A stretch of DNA of 64,000 bases from Anomaloglossus baeobatrachus (GCF_048569485.1 NW_027442046.1:62001-126000); one strand, 5' to 3'; positions 43,357-55,798 are shown, counted from the first letter of the stretch. Notes: a model not told the origin generated them from the sequence alone. Program-made: numbers and translations.

Positions 43357-43507
43357 ATCTGTTCTTATCAGTTTAATATCTGATACGTCCCCTATCTGGG
43401 GACCATATATTAAATGGATTTTTAGAACAGGGAGATGGAAAAAGAGCTTGCTCTGTCCACTCCACGCATTGACCTGGTATTGCAGTACCTCCAGGAACGG
43501 TGCACCC
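43357..43507 (+). pseudogene. U2 (RNU2): Promoterless U2 3' half, unit 2
   Basis: nt 38-188 with A at nt 178. The spacer after it runs 809 bp instead of 576. Confidence 0.92.
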
Positions 43508-44316
43508 CTTCTTAACCCAGTTTCCAAAAGCAGAACTCAATTCACCTGATTCATATTAGCCCGGTTTAATGAATTGGAAGAAAGCATACGTCTTCATATG
43601 CACCTCAATTTGGCCCATTCACTTTTCACACTTCCTCCTTTTGTTTTTTATCTTTCACACTTTTGACTTTCTTTATTCATCCAAATAGCAAACTCATCAC
43701 CACTCAACCTGACCAACTCGGCTATGTCCCGTGCTGCAGTTCTCTGTCTTATCTAGATCATTTGCAATTGAATGGAATAGATCCCTTTTGGACAAAGTGG
43801 ATTCACCTGCTGCTGCAGTGACCACAGGTGTGATAAGATCTAGAATTGGCATCTGGTGCGATCTCTCCGCTTCCACTCCAAAGAAAGTTACCTGTTTATT
43901 CCTATCATGCATTGGTTTTTGGGGTTTTCTTTGAGTAATGATGATCTCTTTAGTAGTCTGTTGGCGCCCTCTCCTGGAGGAATAGTTTGCTTGCTCTTGG
44001 ACATTCTAAAAGAGAGGTCATGATAGACATTGAGCTTCTGAGCTCAATTGGGGACAGTCATGGGTGATGAATGTTTGCAACCTGCTGCAAAGCCTCATAC
44101 CGCAATATAAGGAACGTCAAATACTAAGAAAGGGCGGCCTATGAAAGAATTACTACTTTCAATAAGTACACTTAAACGGCTAATTGGGAATAGAAAAACT
44201 GTAAAAAGCCCTCTGAGAAAGCCCCCCTCTAACCTTTGATAGTAAGTTTTTCTGTAGTCTGCCTGTTGATGTATTTTCCGTTTGAACTGTGCACAACATG
44301 AAGAGACGGAACACTG

Positions 44317-45015
44317 AGAGGAAAACATGGCCCTACCAGGATCGAGGCTATTAGACTGAGTAAGGGTGGGGGGCTATGGTACAACGTGCCCCAGGACTGA
44401 CGACCCTGGAGTGAGTCTGAGCTTGCTGGCTTGGGACCCCGGCAAGCCTTGGGCTCTGTAGCACACCGTACCTTGCCTTTTCATACTTTTTGAGCATATT
44501 ACCCTATCCTGGCCTTCTGGGTAGGAAGGGAAATTTTTATAATCCCGGTCGGAGGTCTGGTCAGCTTTGGGCTGAGAAACTAACACCCGGTTGGAGGTCC
44601 GGGTCAGCTTCGGCTGAGAAACCAACACCCGGTTGGAGGTCTGGGTCAGCTTCGGCTGAGAAACCAACACCCGGTTGGAGGTCCGGTTAGCCTTGGGCTG
44701 AGAAACCAACACCGGTTGACGGTCCGGGCAGTTTCGGCTGCGAAACCAACAACTAGTAGTTCTCTACTCCACTTGGGTAAGATGCCTGGGTGGACGCTGG
44801 GAGCAACAACAAGGCTCAACCAGGCTTCGGCTTGGGGGAGCACCGAAGATCCCTGACCCTTGCTGTGGCCTTCTGGCTCGGAGGGACGGGGTTGATTTTT
44901 GGGGACCCTCTCCTCACGGTGGGGTCCACACGAATCCTAGCCTTTGCACTGTTTTTGGTGTGACTTCGGTCATGCATTTTTTGTGGTGCTTTGGAAAGCT
45001 TCATTAAATCAAAAA
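44317..45015 (+). mobile_element. U2-SINE-like element, more deeply clipped, unit 3
   Basis: 699 bp beginning agaggaaaacatgg. It is joined to spacer ending ggaacactg, a second and different deletion junction without clear overlap, yet it carries the private variants of the other units. Confidence 0.8.
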
Positions 45016-45166
45016 ATCTGTTCTTATCAGTTTAATATCTGATACGTCCCCTATCTGGGGACCATATATTAAATGGATTTTTAGAACAGGGAGATGGAAA
45101 AAGAGCTTGCTCTGTCCACTCCACGCATTGACCTGGTATTGCAGTACCTCCAGGAACGGTGCACCC
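45016..45166 (+). pseudogene. U2 (RNU2): Promoterless U2 3' half, unit 3
   Basis: nt 38-188 with A at nt 178, like the neighbouring units. Confidence 0.92.
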
Positions 45167-45742
45167 CTTCTTAACCCAGTTTCCAAAAGCAGAACTCAAT
45201 TCACCTGATTCATATTAGCCCGGTTTAATGAATTGGAAGAAAGCATACGTCTTCATATGCACCTCAATTTGGCCCATTCACTTTTCACACTTCCTCCTTT
45301 TGTTTTTTATCTTTCACACTTTTGACTTTCTTTATTCATCCAAATAGCAAACTCATCACCACTCAACCTGACCAACTCGGCTATGTCCCGTGCTGCAGTT
45401 CTCTGTCTTATCTAGATCATTTGCAATTGAATGGAATAGATCCCTTTTGGACAAAGTGGATTCACCTGCTGCTGCAGTGACCACAGGTGTGATAAGATCT
45501 AGAATTGGCATCTGGTGCGATCTCTCCGCTTCCACTCCAAAGAAAGTTACCTGTTTATTCCTATCATGCATTGGTTTTTGGGGTTTTCTTTGAGTAATGA
45601 TGATCTCTTTAGTAGTCTGTTGGCGCCCTCTCCTGGAGGAATAGTTTGCTTGCTCTTGGACATTCTAAAAGAGAGGTCATGATAGACATTGAGCTTCTGA
45701 GCTCAATTGGGGACAGTCATGGGTGATGAATGTTTGCAACCT

Positions 45743-46522
45743 CCAGGCCACCTTAGTACAATGATACAATGCACACTGGAAGGTTGCGCTTGCTAGTACT
45801 CTGGGTGGATAGTATATTCATCAAGAGGAAAACATGGCCCTACCAGGATCGAGGCTATTAGACTGAGTAAGGGTGGGGGGCTATGGTACAACGTGCCCCA
45901 GGACTGACGACCCTGGAGTGAGTCTGAGCTTGCTGGCTTGGGACCCCGGCAAGCCTTGGGCTCTGTAGCACACCGTACCTTGCCTTTTCATACTTTTTGA
46001 GCATATTACCCTATCCTGGCCTTCTGGGTAGGAAGGGAAATTTTTATAATCCCGGTCGGAGGTCTGGTCAGCTTTGGGCTGAGAAACTAACACCCGGTTG
46101 GAGGTCCGGGTCAGCTTCGGCTGAGAAACCAACACCCGGTTGGAGGTCTGGGTCAGCTTCGGCTGAGAAACCAACACCCGGTTGGAGGTCCGGTTAGCCT
46201 TGGGCTGAGAAACCAACACCGGTTGACGGTCCGGGCAGTTTCGGCTGCGAAACCAACAACTAGTAGTTCTCTACTCCACTTGGGTAAGATGCCTGGGTGG
46301 ACGCTGGGAGCAACAACAAGGCTCAACCAGGCTTCGGCTTGGGGGAGCACCGAAGATCCCTGACCCTTGCTGTGGCCTTCTGGCTCGGAGGGACGGGGTT
46401 GATTTTTGGGGACCCTCTCCTCACGGTGGGGTCCACACGAATCCTAGCCTTTGCACTGTTTTTGGTGTGACTTCGGTCATGCATTTTTTGTGGTGCTTTG
46501 GAAAGCTTCATTAAATCAAAAA
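45743..46522 (+). mobile_element. U2-SINE-like element, 5'-clipped, unit 4
   Basis: 780 bp, same clipped start as unit 1. Confidence 0.8.
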
Positions 46523-46673
46523 ATCTGTTCTTATCAGTTTAATATCTGATACGTCCCCTATCTGGGGACCATATATTAAATGGATTTTTAGAACAGGGAG
46601 ATGGAAAAAGAGCTTGCTCTGTCCACTCCACGCATTGACCTGGTATTGCAGTACCTCCAGGAACGGTGCACCC
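46523..46673 (+). pseudogene. U2 (RNU2): Promoterless U2 3' half, unit 4
   Basis: nt 38-188 with A at nt 178 and an intact 3' box. Confidence 0.92.
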
Positions 46674-47249
46674 CTTCTTAACCCAGTTTCCAAAAGCAGA
46701 ACTCAATTCACCTGATTCATATTAGCCCGGTTTAATGAATTGGAAGAAAGCATACGTCTTCATATGCACCTCAATTTGGCCCATTCACTTTTCACACTTC
46801 CTCCTTTTGTTTTTTATCTTTCACACTTTTGACTTTCTTTATTCATCCAAATAGCAAACTCATCACCACTCAACCTGACCAACTCGGCTATGTCCCGTGC
46901 TGCAGTTCTCTGTCTTATCTAGATCATTTGCAATTGAATGGAATAGATCCCTTTTGGACAAAGTGGATTCACCTGCTGCTGCAGTGACCACAGGTGTGAT
47001 AAGATCTAGAATTGGCATCTGGTGCGATCTCTCCGCTTCCACTCCAAAGAAAGTTACCTGTTTATTCCTATCATGCATTGGTTTTTGGGGTTTTCTTTGA
47101 GTAATGATGATCTCTTTAGTAGTCTGTTGGCGCCCTCTCCTGGAGGAATAGTTTGCTTGCTCTTGGACATTCTAAAAGAGAGGTCATGATAGACATTGAG
47201 CTTCTGAGCTCAATTGGGGACAGTCATGGGTGATGAATGTTTGCAACCT

Positions 47250-48029
47250 CCAGGCCACCTTAGTACAATGATACAATGCACACTGGAAGGTTGCGCTTGC
47301 TAGTACTCTGGGTGGATAGTATATTCATCAAGAGGAAAACATGGCCCTACCAGGATCGAGGCTATTAGACTGAGTAAGGGTGGGGGGCTATGGTACAACG
47401 TGCCCCAGGACTGACGACCCTGGAGTGAGTCTGAGCTTGCTGGCTTGGGACCCCGGCAAGCCTTGGGCTCTGTAGCACACCGTACCTTGCCTTTTCATAC
47501 TTTTTGAGCATATTACCCTATCCTGGCCTTCTGGGTAGGAAGGGAAATTTTTATAATCCCGGTCGGAGGTCTGGTCAGCTTTGGGCTGAGAAACTAACAC
47601 CCGGTTGGAGGTCCGGGTCAGCTTCGGCTGAGAAACCAACACCCGGTTGGAGGTCTGGGTCAGCTTCGGCTGAGAAACCAACACCCGGTTGGAGGTCCGG
47701 TTAGCCTTGGGCTGAGAAACCAACACCGGTTGACGGTCCGGGCAGTTTCGGCTGCGAAACCAACAACTAGTAGTTCTCTACTCCACTTGGGTAAGATGCC
47801 TGGGTGGACGCTGGGAGCAACAACAAGGCTCAACCAGGCTTCGGCTTGGGGGAGCACCGAAGATCCCTGACCCTTGCTGTGGCCTTCTGGCTCGGAGGGA
47901 CGGGGTTGATTTTTGGGGACCCTCTCCTCACGGTGGGGTCCACACGAATCCTAGCCTTTGCACTGTTTTTGGTGTGACTTCGGTCATGCATTTTTTGTGG
48001 TGCTTTGGAAAGCTTCATTAAATCAAAAA
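47250..48029 (+). mobile_element. U2-SINE-like element, 5'-clipped, unit 5
   Basis: 780 bp, same clipped start as unit 1. Confidence 0.8.
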
Positions 48030-48180
48030 ATCTGTTCTTATCAGTTTAATATCTGATACGTCCCCTATCTGGGGACCATATATTAAATGGATTTTTAGAA
48101 CAGGGAGATGGAAAAAGAGCTTGCTCTGTCCACTCCACGCATTGACCTGGTATTGCAGTACCTCCAGGAACGGTGCACCC
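48030..48180 (+). pseudogene. U2 (RNU2): Promoterless U2 3' half, unit 5
   Basis: nt 38-188 with A at nt 178. Confidence 0.92.
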
Positions 48181-48756
48181 CTTCTTAACCCAGTTTCCAA
48201 AAGCAGAACTCAATTCACCTGATTCATATTAGCCCGGTTTAATGAATTGGAAGAAAGCATACGTCTTCATATGCACCTCAATTTGGCCCATTCACTTTTC
48301 ACACTTCCTCCTTTTGTTTTTTATCTTTCACACTTTTGACTTTCTTTATTCATCCAAATAGCAAACTCATCACCACTCAACCTGACCAACTCGGCTATGT
48401 CCCGTGCTGCAGTTCTCTGTCTTATCTAGATCATTTGCAATTGAATGGAATAGATCCCTTTTGGACAAAGTGGATTCACCTGCTGCTGCAGTGACCACAG
48501 GTGTGATAAGATCTAGAATTGGCATCTGGTGCGATCTCTCCGCTTCCACTCCAAAGAAAGTTACCTGTTTATTCCTATCATGCATTGGTTTTTGGGGTTT
48601 TCTTTGAGTAATGATGATCTCTTTAGTAGTCTGTTGGCGCCCTCTCCTGGAGGAATAGTTTGCTTGCTCTTGGACATTCTAAAAGAGAGGTCATGATAGA
48701 CATTGAGCTTCTGAGCTCAATTGGGGACAGTCATGGGTGATGAATGTTTGCAACCT

Positions 48757-49536
48757 CCAGGCCACCTTAGTACAATGATACAATGCACACTGGAAGGTTG
48801 CGCTTGCTAGTACTCTGGGTGGATAGTATATTCATCAAGAGGAAAACATGGCCCTACCAGGATCGAGGCTATTAGACTGAGTAAGGGTGGGGGGCTATGG
48901 TACAACGTGCCCCAGGACTGACGACCCTGGAGTGAGTCTGAGCTTGCTGGCTTGGGACCCCGGCAAGCCTTGGGCTCTGTAGCACACCGTACCTTGCCTT
49001 TTCATACTTTTTGAGCATATTACCCTATCCTGGCCTTCTGGGTAGGAAGGGAAATTTTTATAATCCCGGTCGGAGGTCTGGTCAGCTTTGGGCTGAGAAA
49101 CTAACACCCGGTTGGAGGTCCGGGTCAGCTTCGGCTGAGAAACCAACACCCGGTTGGAGGTCTGGGTCAGCTTCGGCTGAGAAACCAACACCCGGTTGGA
49201 GGTCCGGTTAGCCTTGGGCTGAGAAACCAACACCGGTTGACGGTCCGGGCAGTTTCGGCTGCGAAACCAACAACTAGTAGTTCTCTACTCCACTTGGGTA
49301 AGATGCCTGGGTGGACGCTGGGAGCAACAACAAGGCTCAACCAGGCTTCGGCTTGGGGGAGCACCGAAGATCCCTGACCCTTGCTGTGGCCTTCTGGCTC
49401 GGAGGGACGGGGTTGATTTTTGGGGACCCTCTCCTCACGGTGGGGTCCACACGAATCCTAGCCTTTGCACTGTTTTTGGTGTGACTTCGGTCATGCATTT
49501 TTTGTGGTGCTTTGGAAAGCTTCATTAAATCAAAAA
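48757..49536 (+). mobile_element. U2-SINE-like element, 5'-clipped, unit 6
   Basis: 780 bp, same clipped start as unit 1. Confidence 0.8.
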
Positions 49537-49687
49537 ATCTGTTCTTATCAGTTTAATATCTGATACGTCCCCTATCTGGGGACCATATATTAAATGGATT
49601 TTTAGAACAGGGAGATGGAAAAAGAGCTTGCTCTGTCCACTCCACGCATTGACCTGGTATTGCAGTACCTCCAGGAACGGTGCACCC
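49537..49687 (+). pseudogene. U2 (RNU2): Promoterless U2 3' half, unit 6
   Basis: nt 38-188 with A at nt 178. The spacer after it has a 9-for-4-base replacement near 49925. Confidence 0.92.
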
Positions 49688-50258
49688 CTTCTTAACCCAG
49701 TTTCCAAAAGCAGAACTCAATTCACCTGATTCATATTAGCCCGGTTTAATGAATTGGAAGAAAGCATACGTCTTCATATGCACCTCAATTTGGCCCATTC
49801 ACTTTTCACACTTCCTCCTTTTGTTTTTTATCTTTCACACTTTTGACTTTCTTTATTCATCCAAATAGCAAACTCATCACCACTCAACCTGACCAACTCG
49901 GCTATGTCCCGTGCTGCAGTTCTAGATCTAGATCATTTGCAATTGAATGGAATAGATCCCTTTTGGACAAAGTGGATTCACCTGCTGCTGCAGTGACCAC
50001 AGGTGTGATAAGATCTAGAATTGGCATCTGGTGCGATCTCTCCGCTTCCACTCCAAAGAAAGTTACCTGTTTATTCCTATCATGCATTGGTTTTTGGGGT
50101 TTTCTTTGAGTAATGATGATCTCTTTAGTAGTCTGTTGGCGCCCTCTCCTGGAGGAATAGTTTGCTTGCTCTTGGACATTCTAAAAGAGAGGTCATGATA
50201 GACATTGAGCTTCTGAGCTCAATTGGGGACAGTCATGGGTGATGAATGTTTGCAACCT

Positions 50259-51038
50259 CCAGGCCACCTTAGTACAATGATACAATGCACACTGGAAGGT
50301 TGCGCTTGCTAGTACTCTGGGTGGATAGTATATTCATCAAGAGGAAAACATGGCCCTACCAGGATCGAGGCTATTAGACTGAGTAAGGGTGGGGGGCTAT
50401 GGTACAACGTGCCCCAGGACTGACGACCCTGGAGTGAGTCTGAGCTTGCTGGCTTGGGACCCCGGCAAGCCTTGGGCTCTGTAGCACACCGTACCTTGCC
50501 TTTTCATACTTTTTGAGCATATTACCCTATCCTGGCCTTCTGGGTAGGAAGGGAAATTTTTATAATCCCGGTCGGAGGTCTGGTCAGCTTTGGGCTGAGA
50601 AACTAACACCCGGTTGGAGGTCCGGGTCAGCTTCGGCTGAGAAACCAACACCCGGTTGGAGGTCTGGGTCAGCTTCGGCTGAGAAACCAACACCCGGTTG
50701 GAGGTCCGGTTAGCCTTGGGCTGAGAAACCAACACCGGTTGACGGTCCGGGCAGTTTCGGCTGCGAAACCAACAACTAGTAGTTCTCTACTCCACTTGGG
50801 TAAGATGCCTGGGTGGACGCTGGGAGCAACAACAAGGCTCAACCAGGCTTCGGCTTGGGGGAGCACCGAAGATCCCTGACCCTTGCTGTGGCCTTCTGGC
50901 TCGGAGGGACGGGGTTGATTTTTGGGGACCCTCTCCTCACGGTGGGGTCCACACGAATCCTAGCCTTTGCACTGTTTTTGGTGTGACTTCGGTCATGCAT
51001 TTTTTGTGGTGCTTTGGAAAGCTTCATTAAATCAAAAA
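50259..51038 (+). mobile_element. U2-SINE-like element, 5'-clipped, unit 7
   Basis: 780 bp, same clipped start as unit 1; last member of the run. Confidence 0.8.
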
Positions 51039-51189
51039 ATCTGTTCTTATCAGTTTAATATCTGATACGTCCCCTATCTGGGGACCATATATTAAATGGA
51101 TTTTTAGAACAGGGAGATGGAAAAAGAGCTTGCTCTGTCCACTCCACGCATTGACCTGGTATTGCAGTACCTCCAGGAACGGTGCACCC
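51039..51189 (+). pseudogene. U2 (RNU2): Promoterless U2 3' half, unit 7
   Basis: nt 38-188 with A at nt 178. It is followed by only 304 bp of spacer before a third type of deletion junction. Confidence 0.92.
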
Positions 51190-51493
51190 CTTCTTAACCC
51201 AGTTTCCAAAAGCAGAACTCAATTCACCTGATTCATATTAGCCCGGTTTAATGAATTGGAAGAAAGCATACGTCTTCATATGCACCTCAATTTGGCCCAT
51301 TCACTTTTCACACTTCCTCCTTTTGTTTTTTATCTTTCACACTTTTGACTTTCTTTATTCATCCAAATAGCAAACTCATCACCACTCAACCTGACCAACT
51401 CGGCTATGTCCCGTGCTGCAGTTCTCTGTCTTATCTAGATCATTTGCAATTGAATGGAATAGATCCCTTTTGGACAAAGTGGATTCACCTGCT

Positions 51494-52467
51494 GGCTAAG
51501 ATCAAGTGTAGTGTTGTTCGAAAAGGTGGTTTAAGCTCCAGGCCACCTTAGTACAATGATACAATGCACACTGGAAGGTTGCGCTTGCTAGTACTCTGGG
51601 TGGATAGTATATTCATCTAGTGGAAAACATGGCCCTACCAGGATCGAGGCTATTAGACTGAGTAAGGATGGGGGGCTATGGTACAACGTGCCCCAGGACT
51701 GACGACCCTGGAGTGAGTCTGAGCTTGCTGGCTTGGGACCCCGGCAAGCCTTGGGCTCTGTAGCACACCGTACCTTGCCTTTTCATACTTTTTGAGCATA
51801 TTACCCTATCCCGGCCTTCTGGCTAGGAAGGGAAATTTTTATAATCCCGGTTGGAGGTCTGGTCAGCTTTGGGCTGAGAAACTAACACCCGGTTGGAGGT
51901 CCGGGTCAGCTTCGGCTGAGAAACCAACACCCGGTTGGAGGTCTGGGTCAGCTTCGGCTGAGAAACCAACACCCGGTTGGAGGTCCGGTTAGCCTTGGGC
52001 TGAGAAACCAACACCGGTTGACGGTCCGGGCAGTTTCGGCTGCGAAACCAACAACTAGTAGCTCTCTACTCCACTTGGGTAAGATGCCTGGGTGGACGCT
52101 GGGAGCAACGACAAGGCTCAACCAGGCTTCGGCTTGGGGGAGCACCGAAGATCCCTGACCCTTGCTGTGGCCTTCTGGCTCGGAGGGACGGGGTTGATTT
52201 TTGGGGACCCTCTCCTCACGGTGGGGTCCACACGAATCCTAGCCTTTGCACTGTTTTTGGTGTGACTTCGGTCATGCATTTTTTGTGGTGCTTTGGAAAG
52301 CTTCATTAAATCAAAAATCTGTTCTTATCAGTTTAATATCTGATACGTCCCCTATCTGGGGACCATATATTAAATGGATTTTTAGAACAGGGAGATGGAA
52401 AAAGAGCTTGCTCTGTCCACTCCACGCATTGACCTGGTATTGCAGTACCTCCAGGACCGGTGCACCC
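51494..52467 (+). pseudogene. U2 (RNU2): U2 locus 24: nt 19-37 remnant, SINE-like insert, nt 38-188
   Basis: A deletion joins spacer (cacctgctg) to U2 at about nt 19 (2-bp overlap tg). It leaves U2 nt 19-37 at 51494-51512, the insert, and nt 38-188 at 52317-52467. The 3' half has C at nt 178, so it belongs to the main array type. Confidence 0.9.
51513..52316 (+). mobile_element. U2-SINE-like element, type A, full length
   Basis: 804 bp with seamless junction to U2 nt 37 and five hairpin repeats. It lacks the private variants of the higher-order run (ggctaggaagg, agtagctctc are standard). Its 5' end reads gttcgaaaagg, a base shared with type B. Confidence 0.8.
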
Positions 52468-53858
52468 CTTCTTAACCCAGTTTCCAAAAGCAGAACTCAA
52501 TTCACCTGATTCATATTAGCCCGATTTAATGAATTGGAAGAAAGCATACGTCTTCATATGCACCTCAATTTGGCCCATTCACTTTTCACACTTCCTCCTT
52601 TTGTTTTTTATCTTTCATACTTTTGACTTTCTTTATTCATCCAAATAGCAAACTCATCACCACTCAACCTGACCAACTCGGCTATGTCCCGTGCTGCAGT
52701 TCTCTGTCTTATCTAGATCATTTGCAATTGAATGGAATAGATCCCTTTTGGACAAAGTGGATTCACCTGCTGCTGCAGTGACCACAGGTGTGATAAGATC
52801 TAGAATTGGCATCTGGTGCGATCTCTCCGCTTCCACTCCAAAGAAAGTTACCTGTTTATTCCTATCATGCATTGGTTTTTGGGGTTTTCTTTGAGTAATG
52901 ATGATCTCTTTAGTAGTCTGTTGGCGCCCTCTCCTGGAGGAATAGTTTGCTTGCTCTTGGACATTCTAAAAGAGAGGTCATGATAGACATTGAGCTTCTG
53001 AGCTCAATTGGGGACAGTCATGGGTGATGAATGTTTGCAACCTGCTGCAAAGCCTCATACCGCAATATAAGGAACGTCAAATACTAAGAAAGGGCGGCCT
53101 ATGAAAGAATTACTACTTTCAATAAGTACACTTAAACGGCTAATTGGGAATAGAAAAACTGTAAAAAGCCCTCTGAGAAAGCCCCCCTCTAACCTTTGAT
53201 AGTAAGCTTTTCTGTAGTCTGCCTGTTGATGTATTTTCCGTTTGAACTGTGCACAACATGAAGAGACGGAACACTGGCGGCTTGTCACAATGCCCCCGCT
53301 GACATCACAATAGCGCTGCTGCCTAGAAAACAAGCTGCGCAGCAGAAGTTGTTCTTTGGGTGGGAGGGTGGGCTAGTGTAAGGAGGGGGCAAGCTCTTTT
53401 TTTCCCGGGTGGTAGGGGGATGACAGGAGAAGGGATGCGGGTGGTGAGAAGGGTACAGAGGGCAGGGTTTGGGGGCTGGGAAGGAAAGGGAAAAGATTAG
53501 GGTTTGGGGATGATGAAAGGGCTTTCTACGGGTAAGGATGGCAAAGGGTGGCAGTGACGGAAAGTCAGGCAACCTGTCCTGTCCGTCTTTTTGTATCGTG
53601 AATTGGAAAGACTGCAAGGGGGAGGGGAGTTGCTTGCGCCCTAAAGGAGGAGTTATTCAGATTCATTGCAGTGGGGGGCGGCGGCTGCAAAACGCACCAT
53701 TCTTCTTGTTTTTGCTCTGCAAAGCAGCCTTTTCAAGGGTTGGCTTGGGTGACAAAATGTCTTCTGTAGGCGTGGGTTTGTCTCCCTCTCGCTCTCTCTC
53801 CCTAAGATGTGTCCGGCATAGGCCAGGGTGCCACTCGAGGCCCAAACCAATTCTGGTT
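52468..53858 (+). repeat. Standard U2 spacer, first after the higher-order run
   Basis: 1,391 bp; restores 3' box, quadruplex and promoter. Carries tttcatac for tttcacac near 52617. Confidence 0.9.
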
Positions 53859-54407
53859 ATCGCTTCTCGGCCTTTTGGCTAAGATCAAGTGTAGTATCTG
53901 TTCTTATCAGTCCCGGTTGGAGGTCCGGTTAGCCTTGGGCTGAGAAACCAACACCGGTTGACGGTCCGGGCAGTTTCGGCTGCGAAACCAACAACTAGTA
54001 TCTCTCTACTCCACTTGGGTAAGATGCCTGGGTGGACGCTGGGAGCAACGACAAAGCTCAACCAGGCTTCGGCTTGGGGGAGCACCGAAGATCCCTGACC
54101 CTTGCTGTGGCCTTCTGGCTCGGAGGGACGGGGTTGATTTTTGGGGACCCTCTCCTCACGGTGGGGTCCACACGAATCCTAGCCTTTGCACTGTTTTTGG
54201 TGTGACTTCGGTCATGCATTTTTTGTGGTGCTTTGGAAAGCTTCATTAAATCAAAAATCTGTTCTTATCAGTTTAATATCTGATACGTCCCCTATCTGGG
54301 GACCATATATTAAATGGATTTTTAGAACAGGGAGATGGAAAAAGAGCTTGCTCTGTCCACTCCACGCATTGACCTGGTATTGCAGTACCTCCAGGACCGG
54401 TGCACCC
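53859..54407 (+). pseudogene. U2 (RNU2): U2 locus 25, split by a 5'-truncated SINE-like insert with target duplication
   Basis: U2 nt 1-52 at 53859-53910, insert, then nt 38-188 at 54257-54407. nt 38-52 are duplicated (53896-53910 and 54257-54271). Confidence 0.93.
53911..54256 (+). mobile_element. U2-SINE-like element, 5'-truncated (346 bp), with 15-bp target duplication
   Basis: Starts tcccggttgg, within the hairpin repeats, and runs to the normal 3' end. 5' truncation plus the same 15-bp duplication that flanks Keno is the signature of target-primed reverse transcription by Keno-type machinery, and shows the real nick stagger independently of any inherited junction. Confidence 0.88.
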
Positions 54408-55798
54408 CTTCTTAACCCAGTTTCCAAAAGCAGAACTCAATTCACCTGATTCATATTAGCCCGATTTAATGAATTGGAAGAAAGCATACGTCTTCATATG
54501 CACCTCAATTTGGCCCATTCACTTTTCACACTTCCTCCTTTTGTTTTTTATCTTTCACACTTTTGACTTTCTTTATTCATCCAAATAGCAAACTCATCAC
54601 CACTCAACCTGACCAACTCGGCTATGTCCCGTGCTGCAGTTCTCTGTCTTATCTAGATCATTTGCAATTGAATGGAATAGATCCCTTTTGGACAAAGTGG
54701 ATTCACCTGCTGCTGCAGTGACCACAGGTGTGATAAGATCTAGAATTGGCATCTGGTGCGATCTCTCCGCTTCCACTCCAAAGAAAGTTACCTGTTTATT
54801 CCTATCATGCATTGGTTTTTGGGGTTTTCTTTGAGTAATGATGATCTCTTTAGTAGTCTGTTGGCGCCCTCTCCTGGAGGAATAGTTTGCTTGCTCTTGG
54901 ACATTCTAAAAGAGAGGTCATGATAGACATTGAGCTTCTGAGCTCAATTGGGGACAGTCATGGGTGATGAATGTTTGCAACCTGCTGCAAAGCCTCATAC
55001 CGCAATATAAGGAACGTCAAATACTAAGAAAGGGCGGCCTATGAAAGAATTACTACTTTCAATAAGTACACTTAAACGGCTAATTGGGAATAGAAAAACT
55101 GTAAAAAGCCCTCTGAGAAAGCCCCCCTCTAACCTTTGATAGTAAGCTTTTCTGTAGTCTGCCTGTTGATGTATTTTCCGTTTGAACTGTGCACAACATG
55201 AAGAGACGGAACACTGGCGGCTTGTCACAATGCCCCCGCTGACATCACAATAGCGCTGCTGCCTAGAAAACAAGCTGCGCAGCAGAAGTTGTTCTTTGGG
55301 TGGGAGGGTGGGCTAGTGTAAGGAGGGGGCAAGCTCTTTTTTTCCCGGGTGGTAGGGGGATGACAGGAGAAGGGATGCGGGTGGTGAGAAGGGAACAGAG
55401 GGCAGGGTTTGGGGGCTGGGAAGGAAAGGGAAAAGATTAGGGTTTGGGGATGATGAAAGGGCTTTCTACGGGTAAGGATGGCAAAGGGTGGCAGTGACGG
55501 AAAGTCAGGCAACCTGTCCTGTCCGTCTTTTTGTATCGTGAATTGGAAAGACTGCAAGGGGGAGGGGAGTTGCTTGCGCCCTAAAGGAGGAGTTATTCAG
55601 ATTCATTGCAGTGGGGGGCGGCGGCTGCAAAACGCACCATTCTTCTTGTTTTTGCTCTGCAAAGCAGCCTTTTCAAGGGTTGGCTTGGGTGACAAAATGT
55701 CTTCTGTAGGCGTGGGTTTGTCTCCCTCTCGCTCTCTCTCCCTAAGATGTGTCCGGCATAGGCCAGGGTGCCACTCGAGGCCCAAACCAATTCTGGTT
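54408..55798 (+). repeat. U2 spacer before Keno copy C
   Basis: A standard 1,391-bp spacer; one change (gggaacag for gggtacag near 55393). Confidence 0.9.

Larger units (their letters stand above)
40494..51493 (+). repeat. Derived higher-order repeat of promoterless U2 (1,507-bp unit)
   Basis: Each unit holds the first 576 bp of a U2 spacer, a 5'-clipped type A element of 780 bp and U2 nt 38-188. Spacer pieces: 40494-41069, 42001-42576, 43508-44316 (longer), 45167-45742, 46674-47249, 48181-48756, 49688-50258 and 51190-51493. U2 starts step by 1507, 1659, 1507, 1507, 1507, 1502 and 1278. The founding deletion joined gcaacct of the spacer to ccaggcc of the element (2-bp overlap), removing the rest of the spacer, the promoter and U2 nt 1-37. 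Shared private variants (gccttctgggtagg, agtagttctc, agcccggttt, ccaggaacgg) show spread from one founder. Confidence 0.9.

Noticed and set aside
40494-51493. Dismissing the whole pseudogene run as an assembly error
   Set aside because: Units carry distinct junctions and small private changes (44316, 49925), so simple duplicate joining does not explain it, though the exact unit number remains uncertain.
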